Source of the DNA: Planctomycetaceae bacterium
Lineage (GTDB): Bacteria; Planctomycetota; Planctomycetia; Planctomycetales; Planctomycetaceae
Reading direction: 5' to 3'
Length of the DNA stretch: 64,000 bases
NCBI GenBank assembly: GCA_002726205.1
Contig: PBSL01000037.1
Span: 1 to 64,000, forward strand
A program made the translations under genes and the position numbers. Below the pieces are notes generated by a model. The model was not told the DNA's origin and searched no databases. It saw only the letters and a program-made list of their open reading frames with translations. Shown here in pieces: positions 44,203-53,646 of this stretch. Each line of letters begins with the position of its first letter. Position 1 is the first letter of the stretch.

Positions 44203-45903
44203 ATGCGATGTTCTCCGATCCCACGTTTGATCATTCTGGCCGCCTCGATCGCGATCGGTGTCAACCTGGCACACGCCGAACCACCGAGCTCAACACAAAC
44301 CGTTGACCAGAAAACCGCTGACCAGAAAACCGTCGAGCAGAAGGCCGTCGATGCGGCCACGGCGGCGAAGGCCGCGGCGGACGCCGCCGAGGCCAAGCGA
44401 CTGGCCGAGATCGAAAAGGACCGCAGGGCCACGGCCGTCGCGCTGAACTATTGCCGCGCGTCCTTTCATCGCATCCGTAAGAATCCGTCAAAGACGGTGA
44501 TGCTCGAAGAGCAGAGCAAGATCCTCAACAATCTCAACCTCAGCGGCATCGCCGACCAGGAGATCATCAAGCTGTACTCGGCAGTCCTGGACGAAATCCA
44601 CCAGGTGGAAATTGCCGAGAAAGAGCGAGTGGCGCTGGAATCACGGCACAAGAGAGAATTCCAACGGCGGCTCTTTACCAACGCGATGATGCTGGGAACC
44701 GAACTTGCCACGGCGCAGTTCGTGGGAGCGGTCCGAACCGGAGCCAACAGCTGGTGGGACTACCGGGCTTCGGAGGACCAGCGGGATGGGGCGATCTGGA
44801 AAGTCGAAAAGGGTCGGCTGACGACCGTCGTCAGCAAGTCGTCGATCTTCCTGGACACTTTCTGGCGGATGGCGAAGAAGAAGAACATTCCCGACGAGTG
44901 GCTGATCCGCGGCAGCGACCTCGACCGGCTGCAACTGGCGATGCAGATCCGTGATCCCAAGCGACGGCTGCGGGTGCTGCGACGAATGCAACGGTTCATG
45001 ATCTACTACCCGCCCTACTGGTACTACATCGCACGGACTCAACAACAAATGGGTCAGTTGTTCGCGGCGTTGAAAACCTACGAACGGCTCGGCGAGGTGG
45101 CACGCGGGCACTTCCGCAACGACGACATGCTGGCCGCGGGCCTGGCCAACCAGTCCCTGATCCAGGCGCATCTCTCCCAGCCGGGAGCCCACGTGACCGC
45201 CCTGAAGGCCCTGGACTTCTCTTCGTCCTGCTGGCAGGCCAACCTGCTCTGCGCCAGCGTGCTCGCCGACAGCGGGCAGACGGTTCAGGCCGAGGACGCC
45301 ATCCTGGCCAATCTCGACACCGACCTCGAACGCTCCCGCAGCCTCGTCCACCTGCTCTCGTTGTACTACCGGTCCGGGGACACCGAAAAACTCACCCAGC
45401 GGCTCAGTGATCCGCGGGTCTGCAAGGACGTCCCGGTGCCGGTACTCTTGAGGTGTGCTTCGCGTTTGGACGCCGCCAAGGTTCCGGCCGCCCTGAACCG
45501 TCAGCTGGCAGGTTCACTGGTCGTGATGCCTCATCGCCAGTTCGGTCCCGACGACATCGTGGTCGTCGCCGGCAGCGGCTGGCAACTCGGCCAGGCCCGA
45601 CTGACTCTCAACCTCAACGGTCGCACCGTGAAGATCCGGCCCCGCCTGTCCCGCCACAAGGGCCAACTCGTGGCCCGCTTCTCCCGTGTCGGGGAATTCG
45701 GCAACCCGCTCTCGGGCAATCGGACCCCGCCGAAAGCCACGCTGATCCTGGACTATCCCGACACGCCCAAGGTCCGACTGGCCCTGGGAGACAAGCGTCC
45801 AAACGTCGTGGCGGCCAAGCCGGCAGCCGATGACGGGCTCCGGATCACCGCGATCCAGTTCGACAAGATGCACCTCTCGCTGATTGCAGTCGCCGGGCGC
45901 TAG
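44203..45903 (+). CDS. Exported helical protein of unknown function
   Basis: This is a 566-residue protein I do not recognise. A signal peptide (LIILAASIAIGVNLAHA) is followed by a Lys/Gln/Ala-rich coiled-coil-like stretch that contains a 15-base tandem repeat. Next is a central region with FWRMAKKKNIPDEWLIRGSD, and a helical TPR-like part (YYPPYWYYIARTQQQMGQLF, then AALKTYERLGEVARGHF). The C-terminal 120 residues are beta-rich. It starts at ATG 44203, where the leader begins. It probably acts in the periplasm or on the surface as a binding scaffold; nothing in the context identifies it. Confidence 0.72.
   Translation: MRCSPIPRLIILAASIAIGVNLAHAEPPSSTQTVDQKTADQKTVEQKAVDAATAAKAAADAAEAKRLAEIEKDRRATAVALNYCRASFHRIRKNPSKTVMLEEQSKILNNLNLSGIADQEIIKLYSAVLDEIHQVEIAEKERVALESRHKREFQRRLFTNAMMLGTELATAQFVGAVRTGANSWWDYRASEDQRDGAIWKVEKGRLTTVVSKSSIFLDTFWRMAKKKNIPDEWLIRGSDLDRLQLAMQIRDPKRRLRVLRRMQRFMIYYPPYWYYIARTQQQMGQLFAALKTYERLGEVARGHFRNDDMLAAGLANQSLIQAHLSQPGAHVTALKALDFSSSCWQANLLCASVLADSGQTVQAEDAILANLDTDLERSRSLVHLLSLYYRSGDTEKLTQRLSDPRVCKDVPVPVLLRCASRLDAAKVPAALNRQLAGSLVVMPHRQFGPDDIVVVAGSGWQLGQARLTLNLNGRTVKIRPRLSRHKGQLVARFSRVGEFGNPLSGNRTPPKATLILDYPDTPKVRLALGDKRPNVVAAKPAADDGLRITAIQFDKMHLSLIAVAGR
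44299..44343 (+). repeat. 15-bp tandem repeat, three units, in coding sequence
   Basis: The units accgttgaccagaaa, accgctgaccagaaa and accgtcgagcagaag encode TVDQK, TADQK and TVEQK. A partial fourth unit follows. It lies in the exported protein just after its signal peptide and could vary in copy number. Confidence 0.8.
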
Positions 45904-46012
45904 GCCGTCAGCCCTGTCGGAACCGATCCGGGTTCTTCATTGATTCCTCCCCCGACGTCAACGAGAGTGAGAGCACACTCCGCGCGGCTCCCGACCCCCG
46001 ACTCCATCTGCG

Positions 46013-47104
46013 ATGACCCGTTCCGACCCCGACCACCCTGACCCCAGCACGGTGACCCCGTCCCGTTCGCTGTGTGGACTCGATCAGCACGAACTGATCG
46101 CCTGGCTCGATGAACACCGGTATCCGGCGTACCGGGCCGAACAGCTGCGACGCTGGATTTTTCACCGCGGCGCCGGCTCGGTCCAGGAAATGACCGACCT
46201 GCCGCAGGAGTTGCGACGAGAGCTGGCCGTGGATTTCCAACTGTTCAAGAGCCGGATCGTCGCACACCAGGTCGCCAGCGATCGCACCGTGAAACTGCTG
46301 TTGGCCCTGGAAGACGAAAAACACGTCGAGTGCGTGTTGATGCGGGAAACGCGGCGGCGAACGGTGTGTATCAGTACCCAGGTTGGCTGCGCGATGGGCT
46401 GTGTCTTCTGCGCCAGCGGACTGCACGGACTCGACCGCAACCTCTCGTCGCCGGAAATCCTCGAACAGATCCTGAGGCTCCAACACTGCCTGACCGCCGG
46501 CGAACGACTGACGAATATTGTTGTGATGGGCATCGGCGAACCGTTGGCCAACCTGCCGGCCCTGTTGCAGGCCCTGGAACCGGTCCACGCCCAGGACGGG
46601 TTGGGCCTGAGTCCGCGGCGGGTCACGATCTCGACAATCGGTTTGCCCAAGGGAATTCGGGAACTGGCCGCGGTCGGTCGTCCCTACAACCTGGCCGTCT
46701 CGCTGCACGCACCCAACAACGAACTCCGCAACACTCTGGTCCCGGTCAACCAGGAAATCGGTCTCGATCCAATCCTCGACGCCGCCGACGATTACTTCGC
46801 CAGTACGGGTCGACGGGTGACCTACGAGTACGTGCTGCTGGCCGAAACCAATGACCGGTCACGACACGCACGGCAACTGGCCGCACTGCTGGCCGACCGC
46901 AACGCACACGTGAACCTGATTCCGCTCAACAACGTCGACGTGCTGCCCTGGTCGTGCCCGGGTGAACCCGAAACACGGCGGTTCGTGGAGATCCTCGAAA
47001 CGGCCGGAGTGGTAACAACCGTACGAAAACGTAAGGGAGCCGACATCGATGCGGCCTGTGGCCAACTCCGCCTGCACAACCTCGAAGGGAGGATTGGTGA
47101 GTGA
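46013..47104 (+). CDS. rlmN: 23S rRNA/tRNA adenine C2 methyltransferase RlmN
   Basis: This is a 363-residue radical SAM enzyme that methylates A2503 of 23S rRNA and A37 of some tRNAs. The iron-sulfur cluster motif is C126-x3-C130-x2-C133 (CAMGCVFC). NIVVMGIGEPLAN and VTISTIGLPKGIREL are conserved, and the methyl-carrying Cys349 lies in IDAACGQL near the C-terminus. Presence of Cys349 does not by itself separate RlmN from Cfr, but length and the housekeeping context favour RlmN. The first 20 residues are a Pro/Asp-rich extension. Confidence 0.94.
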   Translation: MTRSDPDHPDPSTVTPSRSLCGLDQHELIAWLDEHRYPAYRAEQLRRWIFHRGAGSVQEMTDLPQELRRELAVDFQLFKSRIVAHQVASDRTVKLLLALEDEKHVECVLMRETRRRTVCISTQVGCAMGCVFCASGLHGLDRNLSSPEILEQILRLQHCLTAGERLTNIVVMGIGEPLANLPALLQALEPVHAQDGLGLSPRRVTISTIGLPKGIRELAAVGRPYNLAVSLHAPNNELRNTLVPVNQEIGLDPILDAADDYFASTGRRVTYEYVLLAETNDRSRHARQLAALLADRNAHVNLIPLNNVDVLPWSCPGEPETRRFVEILETAGVVTTVRKRKGADIDAACGQLRLHNLEGRIGE

Positions 47105-47145
47105 GTTGACTCCTGCCAAAATGACAGCCACAATGGGAGATCTGT

Positions 47146-47163
47146 CCCGTGAGAACGGGTTTT
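47146..47163 (+). terminator. Short hairpin with GNRA loop and T-run after rlmN
   Basis: The stem cccgt/acggg (47146-47150 and 47155-47159) closes a GAGA tetraloop and is followed by TTTT. It lies 41 bp after the rlmN stop and could be a weak terminator; with only 5 base pairs it is a tentative call. Confidence 0.35.
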
Positions 47164-47360
47164 GGCATACGAGCGAATCCGGGTGTGCTGACTCAAGAGA
47201 AGCTGAGAGCAGGACTTAGAGATTCCCAACTGTTTGGGCACGACGTTCGCATTGCCAAGAGTGACCATGAAGGATCGTTCCGCGTGAAATTCAGACGCGG
47301 AAACCAGTGTGGATGGATAAACAACTGGCTAGTTGAGAGTGACTGTAGAGGAGGCGGCTG

Positions 47361-47663
47361 ATGGCCAAGAAATCGGGCATCAATATTGTTCCCCTGGGAG
47401 ACCGGGTGGTATTACGACGCGAGTCGGCAGAAGAAACCACGACCGGTGGCATCGTGCTGCCCGACGCTGCCCAGGACAAGCCCCAGCGGGGCGAGGTCGT
47501 CGCAGTGGGTGATGGGTACGTCAAGTCCGACGGCCAGAAGATCGCCCTGACCGTCCAGGAAGGCGACAAGGTGATTTTCAGTTCCTACGCCGGTGACGAG
47601 ATCAATGTCGGCGACGAGGAATTCCTGCTGCTTCGAGAAAGCGACATCCTGGCCACGTTCTAA
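47361..47663 (+). CDS. groES: Co-chaperonin GroES
   Basis: This is a 100-residue Gro[41 protein letters not shown] and [14 protein letters not shown] match the family, including the mobile loop. It caps the GroEL ring. It starts after a strong GAGGAGGCGG ribosome site and is 115 bp upstream of groEL. The 256-bp leader after rlmN holds no clear CIRCE operator. Confidence 0.96.
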   Translation: MAKKSGINIVPLGDRVVLRRESAEETTTGGIVLPDAAQDKPQRGEVVAVGDGYVKSDGQKIALTVQEGDKVIFSSYAGDEINVGDEEFLLLRESDILATF

Positions 47664-47778
47664 CGGCCAACAATCCGGGGACAACGGTTCGGCTGCGGAT
47701 CGACGGTCCTCCCGACACCCAACGACCGGTGACGGACGCAATACACCAGAGATAGCTTCGCAGAGGAGATAGACAGCC

Positions 47779-49392
<1,614 letters not shown>

Positions 49393-49435
49393 TCCTCGCC
49401 CCCTTCCCGACGGGAGGGCCGGCGACCACGACCAG

Positions 49436-49478
49436 ACAACGCCCCGGCGGACCAGCGGTCCGCCGGGGCGTTGTTTCT
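49436..49478. terminator. Strong terminator after groEL, 18-bp perfect stem
   Basis: Arms at 49436-49453 (starts acaacgccccggcgg) and 49457-49474 are perfectly complementary across a 3-base AGC loop. TTCTT follows on the plus strand. It lies between convergent groEL and the PfkB kinase gene, so it may serve both. Confidence 0.88.
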
Positions 49479-49506
49479 TGTCGACAAAACCTCGCCGGCC
49501 CAGACA

Positions 49507-50550
49507 CTACGGTTGCTGCGCGGCCCAGACCCCCAAACGCTCCCGCAGTTGCTCCGGGTCGGCCGTCCCGGTCATCGCCAACTGCTCGACCGTGATCGAA
49601 GCCACCAGGTTTCCCACCAACGCCGCCTCGACCAACGTGCCACCACTGGCCAGACCCAGGACGCACCCGGCCGTCGCGCTGTCACCGGCACCGGTCGTGT
49701 CGAGTTCTCCATCCCGCTCCACTCCCGGGACATGAGTCGGCTCGGGGTCACTCACCAGCATCCCTCGCTCTCCCAGCGTCACCACCACCGCAGCCCCCGT
49801 CCTGTTCCGCAACTCTCCCAACGCCGCCATCGCGTCCCCGATCTCCACCCGCTCCCCCGGCAACGGAAACTCACGGCCCACCGCCTCGAACTGGTTCGGC
49901 TTGGTGATCACCCCACGGAACCGGTCGATCCGCGTCCGGCTGTCGACCCAGAAGACCACCCGTGGATGAGACACCGCCTGTCGGGACAACGCCTCGCGGA
50001 CCATCCCGGTCACCACGCCCCGGTCCTCCTCTTCGACCTGGTCGGCGATGATCACCGCATCAACCTCGCCCGCCTCCAGCACCTCGTCCAGTGACGCGAT
50101 CACCGCCGAGCTGATCTCGCCGGTCAGCGCCTGGCGGTTCTTCGTGTCGTAGCGTTCGTGCTCACCGGCCAGACTGGGGTCGGTGCGATCCCGTGGTTTC
50201 AGGTACGTTGGCGTCATCAGACTCTCGAAGGCATGCAGGTGATCGGCCCGGCAGCCGACCTGTTCGAGACAACGCCGCAGTTCCCACGCCTCGCCGTCAT
50301 TCCCCACTGCTCCGATCGCCAACAACTGCCCAGTGCCCAGAGCGGCCAGGTTGTTGACCACCGTACCGGCCACTCCCGCGCTGGTGCGGATACCGGTGAC
50401 CTGGTGAGCCGCCTGGCCGGTTTCGACACTGTGTTCGAGCAGGGACGGCTCGGTGTCCAGGTACTTGTCGAGAAAAAAGTCACCGATCACCGCGATCCGG
50501 CACTCGGCAAACCGGCCGATCAACTCGCCGAGACGCTGGGGTGTCATCAT
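49507..50550 (-). CDS. PfkB-family carbohydrate kinase (HldE/RfaE-like)
   Basis: This is a 347-residue kinase of the PfkB/ribokinase family. RIAVIGDFFLDKYLDTEPSL, the FNL-like loop, and the C-terminal signature DTTGAGDSATAGCVLGLASG with catalytic Asp are seen. IGDFFLDKY and TKPNQFE resemble the heptose-7-phosphate kinase branch (HldE domain I), though no cytidylyltransferase domain is present. Its ATG overlaps the stop of the DHS-like gene (ATGA). It is convergent with groEL across the terminator. Confidence 0.88.
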   Translation of the reverse strand: MMTPQRLGELIGRFAECRIAVIGDFFLDKYLDTEPSLLEHSVETGQAAHQVTGIRTSAGVAGTVVNNLAALGTGQLLAIGAVGNDGEAWELRRCLEQVGCRADHLHAFESLMTPTYLKPRDRTDPSLAGEHERYDTKNRQALTGEISSAVIASLDEVLEAGEVDAVIIADQVEEEDRGVVTGMVREALSRQAVSHPRVVFWVDSRTRIDRFRGVITKPNQFEAVGREFPLPGERVEIGDAMAALGELRNRTGAAVVVTLGERGMLVSDPEPTHVPGVERDGELDTTGAGDSATAGCVLGLASGGTLVEAALVGNLVASITVEQLAMTGTADPEQLRERLGVWAAQQP

Positions 50551-51536
50551 CGCGAATCCCCGGCCTGGTGGCAGTCCGCGGCGTCGATCAAGTCGTACAG
50601 TGACGGCAGCGTCGCCTGGTGCTCGCCCTGGACGTAGAAACTCTCACCCCCGTCAGCCACCGTCCGCACCAGGATCGTCTTGAAGGGCCGGAAGTAGTAG
50701 CGGGGGTCGTCCCTGGGAGCTTCGATGCCGAGATCCTCGCCCAGGTCGAGCAGATCGAAAACGGCCGTGGTGAACCGGCTGATCGTCTCGCCCTGCTGGT
50801 GAGCCACGTTGCGGGCCATCGCCAGCGCCTTCAGGTAGACTTCCGGCCCCATCACCGCCGTACCGATGTTGAGAAACACGCCCCCCTCCAGTCGGGTGAT
50901 CGTGTCGGCGTAGGACAGGAAGTCGGAGTAGGAGGTGGCTCCGGCAGCGGCCCCGTCGAAGTTCGGGTGTTCGTGGACGATGTCCTGTCCGATCGACACG
51001 TGGATCGTCACCGGCACTCCCAACCGGTATCCCGCCGCCAGCACGCTGGTCCCGGCATGCGGGAACCCCTCCTCGACGATCATCCGACCAATCGCCTCAC
51101 CCATTCCCAGGCCATCGCGGTACCCGGCGGCGACGGCGTCGTTGAGCCGGGCCGTTTCGCTCCAGAGGCCGAACTGCCCCTCGCTGACATACCGCGCCAC
51201 GCTCTCGCATGTCTGCCCGATCATTGCCAACTCGAAATCGTGGATCGCTCCCGCCCCGTTCAGGGCCAGGTGCCCCAGCAGTCCGCGTTCCATCAAGTCG
51301 ATCAGCAGGGGGGCATTGCCCTGTCGCAACACGTGGCCCCCGCAGGCCCACAACACCGCTCGGCCCGACCGGGCTGCGGTCACCGTCCGCTCGGCCAGTA
51401 CCGGCAACGCCGGATGATCGAACGCTATCCGTGGGCCGCCGGGCCGCTTGAGGATGTCGGGCAGTTGCACGTCATGCACCCGTTCTCCCAGTGGACGGAT
51501 CGACAACCGGTCCCGATCGAACAGCTCGCCCGACAT
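50547..51536 (-). CDS. Deoxyhypusine synthase-like protein, function unknown
   Basis: This is a 329-residue protein. The order GRAVLWACGGHVLRQGNAPL, LALNGAGAIHDFELAMIG, SVLAAGYRLGVPVTIHVSIG and EGGVFLNIGTAVMGPEVYL parallels the NAD-binding fold of deoxyhypusine synthase, but bacteria of this type lack eIF5A and the catalytic Lys segment is not evident. Homology is judged by eye and is tentative. ATG 51536 is set by GGGAGAGGT upstream. It is coupled to the PfkB kinase gene downstream (ATGA) and follows the HAD gene by 23 bp. Confidence 0.6.
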   Translation of the reverse strand: MSGELFDRDRLSIRPLGERVHDVQLPDILKRPGGPRIAFDHPALPVLAERTVTAARSGRAVLWACGGHVLRQGNAPLLIDLMERGLLGHLALNGAGAIHDFELAMIGQTCESVARYVSEGQFGLWSETARLNDAVAAGYRDGLGMGEAIGRMIVEEGFPHAGTSVLAAGYRLGVPVTIHVSIGQDIVHEHPNFDGAAAGATSYSDFLSYADTITRLEGGVFLNIGTAVMGPEVYLKALAMARNVAHQQGETISRFTTAVFDLLDLGEDLGIEAPRDDPRYYFRPFKTILVRTVADGGESFYVQGEHQATLPSLYDLIDAADCHQAGDSR

Positions 51537-51559
51537 GATTACCTCTCCCTCCCGGCCCT

Positions 51560-52441
51560 TCACTCACACCACAACCAACTCAACAACGCGGCAGCTTCTC
51601 CGAAGTCGGGTACGATCACGTCGGCTCCCACGCCGGCAAGTCGCTCCCGTTTCCAGGCATCAACCCGGCCGTTGCGATTCGACTCGTCGGTGGCCACACC
51701 GACGGCCGATCCGCCGGCGGTCTTCACGTTGTCGATCTCGACATAGCCGTCGCCAAACCCCACCAGCCGTGCCCCGTCGACCCGATTCTCTTCGAGCAGT
51801 CGCTCGATGACCATCTGCTTGGAGAACGACTGGAAATCGTCGACCGCCCCGTAGATCCGTGGCCCGAAAAAACCGTCGATGGCCAACAGTTCGGCCTCCT
51901 CGCGGACATACGCGGCGTCGGTCCCGCTGGCCAGGTACAGCGTCACACCCCGATCGATCAATCCCCGCAGCATCTCCAGCGATCCGGGCACCAGCATCGA
52001 TTCCGGCGAAGCCTCGCCGCGACGCAACCGGTCACGCCGGCCCGCGATCCGCTCCATCAACCGGTCGTGGTAAAGCTGCTTGTACTCGAGCGCGTCAGCC
52101 GGTCGGCCCCCGCGCTGCCTGACCTCCTCGACCAGTCGGATCATCTGGTAGATCGTCTGCTTGCCGGTCAACTCGTCGACGAACTCGCGGCAGATCTTCC
52201 CGAGTTGTCCGGGCGATTCTCCGGTCCCGGTCTCCGAGAGGATCTCGACCATCATCGGCACCATCACCTCAACCCAGCCCTCGCGGACCAGGCTGAGCGT
52301 GCCATCGAAATCAAACAGCGCATAGGCGGGGGGCTGGTCACCGCGGCTGTCACAGATCACCTCGATCGAGGTCCCCGGCAGAAACGATGACGAGATTTCC
52401 TCGATCCGCCGCCGGTAGTCTCGTTCGTGAGTCTCGGTCAT
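51560..52441 (-). CDS. HAD-superfamily phosphatase
   Basis: This is a 293-residue HAD hydrolase. Motif I is FDFDGTLSLV (nucleophile Asp). Motif II is seen in LYLASGTDAAYV. The conserved Lys is probably in the SFSKQMVIERLL segment, and motif IV is LVGFGDGYVEIDN. It likely dephosphorylates a sugar phosphate or nucleotide. ATG 52441 is used; an earlier frame start at 52621 would run over the THUMP gene. It is followed by the DHS-like and PfkB genes in an apparent operon. Confidence 0.87.
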   Translation of the reverse strand: MTETHERDYRRRIEEISSSFLPGTSIEVICDSRGDQPPAYALFDFDGTLSLVREGWVEVMVPMMVEILSETGTGESPGQLGKICREFVDELTGKQTIYQMIRLVEEVRQRGGRPADALEYKQLYHDRLMERIAGRRDRLRRGEASPESMLVPGSLEMLRGLIDRGVTLYLASGTDAAYVREEAELLAIDGFFGPRIYGAVDDFQSFSKQMVIERLLEENRVDGARLVGFGDGYVEIDNVKTAGGSAVGVATDESNRNGRVDAWKRERLAGVGADVIVPDFGEAAALLSWLWCE

Positions 52442-52493
52442 GGCAGGAAGTCTACGTCGGCGGGGGTGCGACACGAAAGCCAGCCACACGGAC

Positions 52494-53645
52494 TCAGGTC
52501 CACGGTGGCCTTGGTCCGGGAAACTGGTAGTAGGTGCACTCGATCGGACCGTTGAACAACTTCCGCCGCCGCACATCGCCTTGCCGGCCCGACGGCTCGC
52601 CGAAGATCCTCTCGAAACCACGATGGGACGTCAGTGTGTAGAAGCTCCACGTGTCCAGCCGGCGGGCAATCCGTCCCAGTCCGCGATACAACTCCTCGGC
52701 CTCTTCCCGCTCTCCCATCCGCTCGCCGTAGGGAGGATTGGTGACCAGGCAGCCGTACTTGTGATGACAGCTGAAATCGGTCACCGATCGCTGCTGAAAC
52801 GAGATCACCTCGGCCAGTCCTGCCTGTTCGACGTTACGGCGGCCAAGCTCCAGAACCTCCGGGTCCCGGTCACTGCCCAGTAACGGTGCCTCAGGCAGCC
52901 GGACCTGGCAATCCCTCGCCTCTTGCCTGGCCCGCTGCCACACCCGGTTCTCAAGAGAAGGCCAGTGCTCGGCCAAGAAACCCCTCCCCAGTCCGGGGGC
53001 CCGGTTCTGGCCGATCCAAGCCGCCTCGATCAGGATCGTTCCGGTGCCACAGCAGGGGTCGGCCAACACCCGTCCGGCCTCCCAGAAGCTCAACTGGACC
53101 AGGGCCGCAGCCAACGTCTCCCGCAACGGCGCTCCCCCGGTCCACGTTCGATAACCGCGGCGGTGCAGGCCTCGGCCGGTCGTATCCAGTGTGACAACAG
53201 CCTGGTCCTTGCGGATCGAGACATCGATCGGAAATTCGGCACCGGTCTCCTCAAACCAGTCACGCGGCCAGTTGCGCTTCAACGACTCGACAACGGCCTT
53301 CTTGGTGATCGCCTGCGTGTCCGGTTCGCTGGCCAGTTGAGACCGCACGCAACGGGCTCGGACCGGGAACTTCGCGTCCTCGGTCAACCACTCCGCCCAG
53401 GGCAACTCGGTCACGCGATCGAACAACTCACCGAAATCCCGCACCTCGAACGCGGCCAGCTTGACCAGGACACGATCGGCGGAGCGAAGCCAGAGGTTTG
53501 CCCTCGCAACGGCCTCGGCATCGCCGCTGAACTCGACACGTCCATCGCTGACGGTCCGCTCGGAATATCCCAGCGCTTCCAGTTCCCTGGAGACGACGGC
53601 CTCGAGACCAAACGCGGTCGTGGCGATCAACTGCAGTTGTTCCAT
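52494..53645 (-). CDS. THUMP-domain class I RNA methyltransferase (RlmL N-half-like)
   Basis: This is a 383-residue protein. The N-terminal THUMP region has TTAFGLEAVVSRELEALGYS and VSIRKDQAVVTLDTTGRGLH. The methyltransferase half has LADPCCGTGTILIEAAWI (SAM site), LLGSDRDPEVLEL and NPPYGERMGE, the N6/N2 methyltransferase NPPY motif. It resembles the N-terminal half of RlmKL, making m2G2445-type marks on rRNA. It begins 1 base after the UbiD stop, using ATG 53645. Confidence 0.92.
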   Translation of the reverse strand: MEQLQLIATTAFGLEAVVSRELEALGYSERTVSDGRVEFSGDAEAVARANLWLRSADRVLVKLAAFEVRDFGELFDRVTELPWAEWLTEDAKFPVRARCVRSQLASEPDTQAITKKAVVESLKRNWPRDWFEETGAEFPIDVSIRKDQAVVTLDTTGRGLHRRGYRTWTGGAPLRETLAAALVQLSFWEAGRVLADPCCGTGTILIEAAWIGQNRAPGLGRGFLAEHWPSLENRVWQRARQEARDCQVRLPEAPLLGSDRDPEVLELGRRNVEQAGLAEVISFQQRSVTDFSCHHKYGCLVTNPPYGERMGEREEAEELYRGLGRIARRLDTWSFYTLTSHRGFERIFGEPSGRQGDVRRRKLFNGPIECTYYQFPGPRPPWT

Positions 53646-53646
53646 C

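Noticed and set aside
47105-47360. CIRCE operator in the groES leader
   Set aside because: An imperfect inverted repeat (tgctgactc, then gagagca) is present near 47185, but it does not match the TTAGCACTC-N9-GAGTGCTAA consensus.
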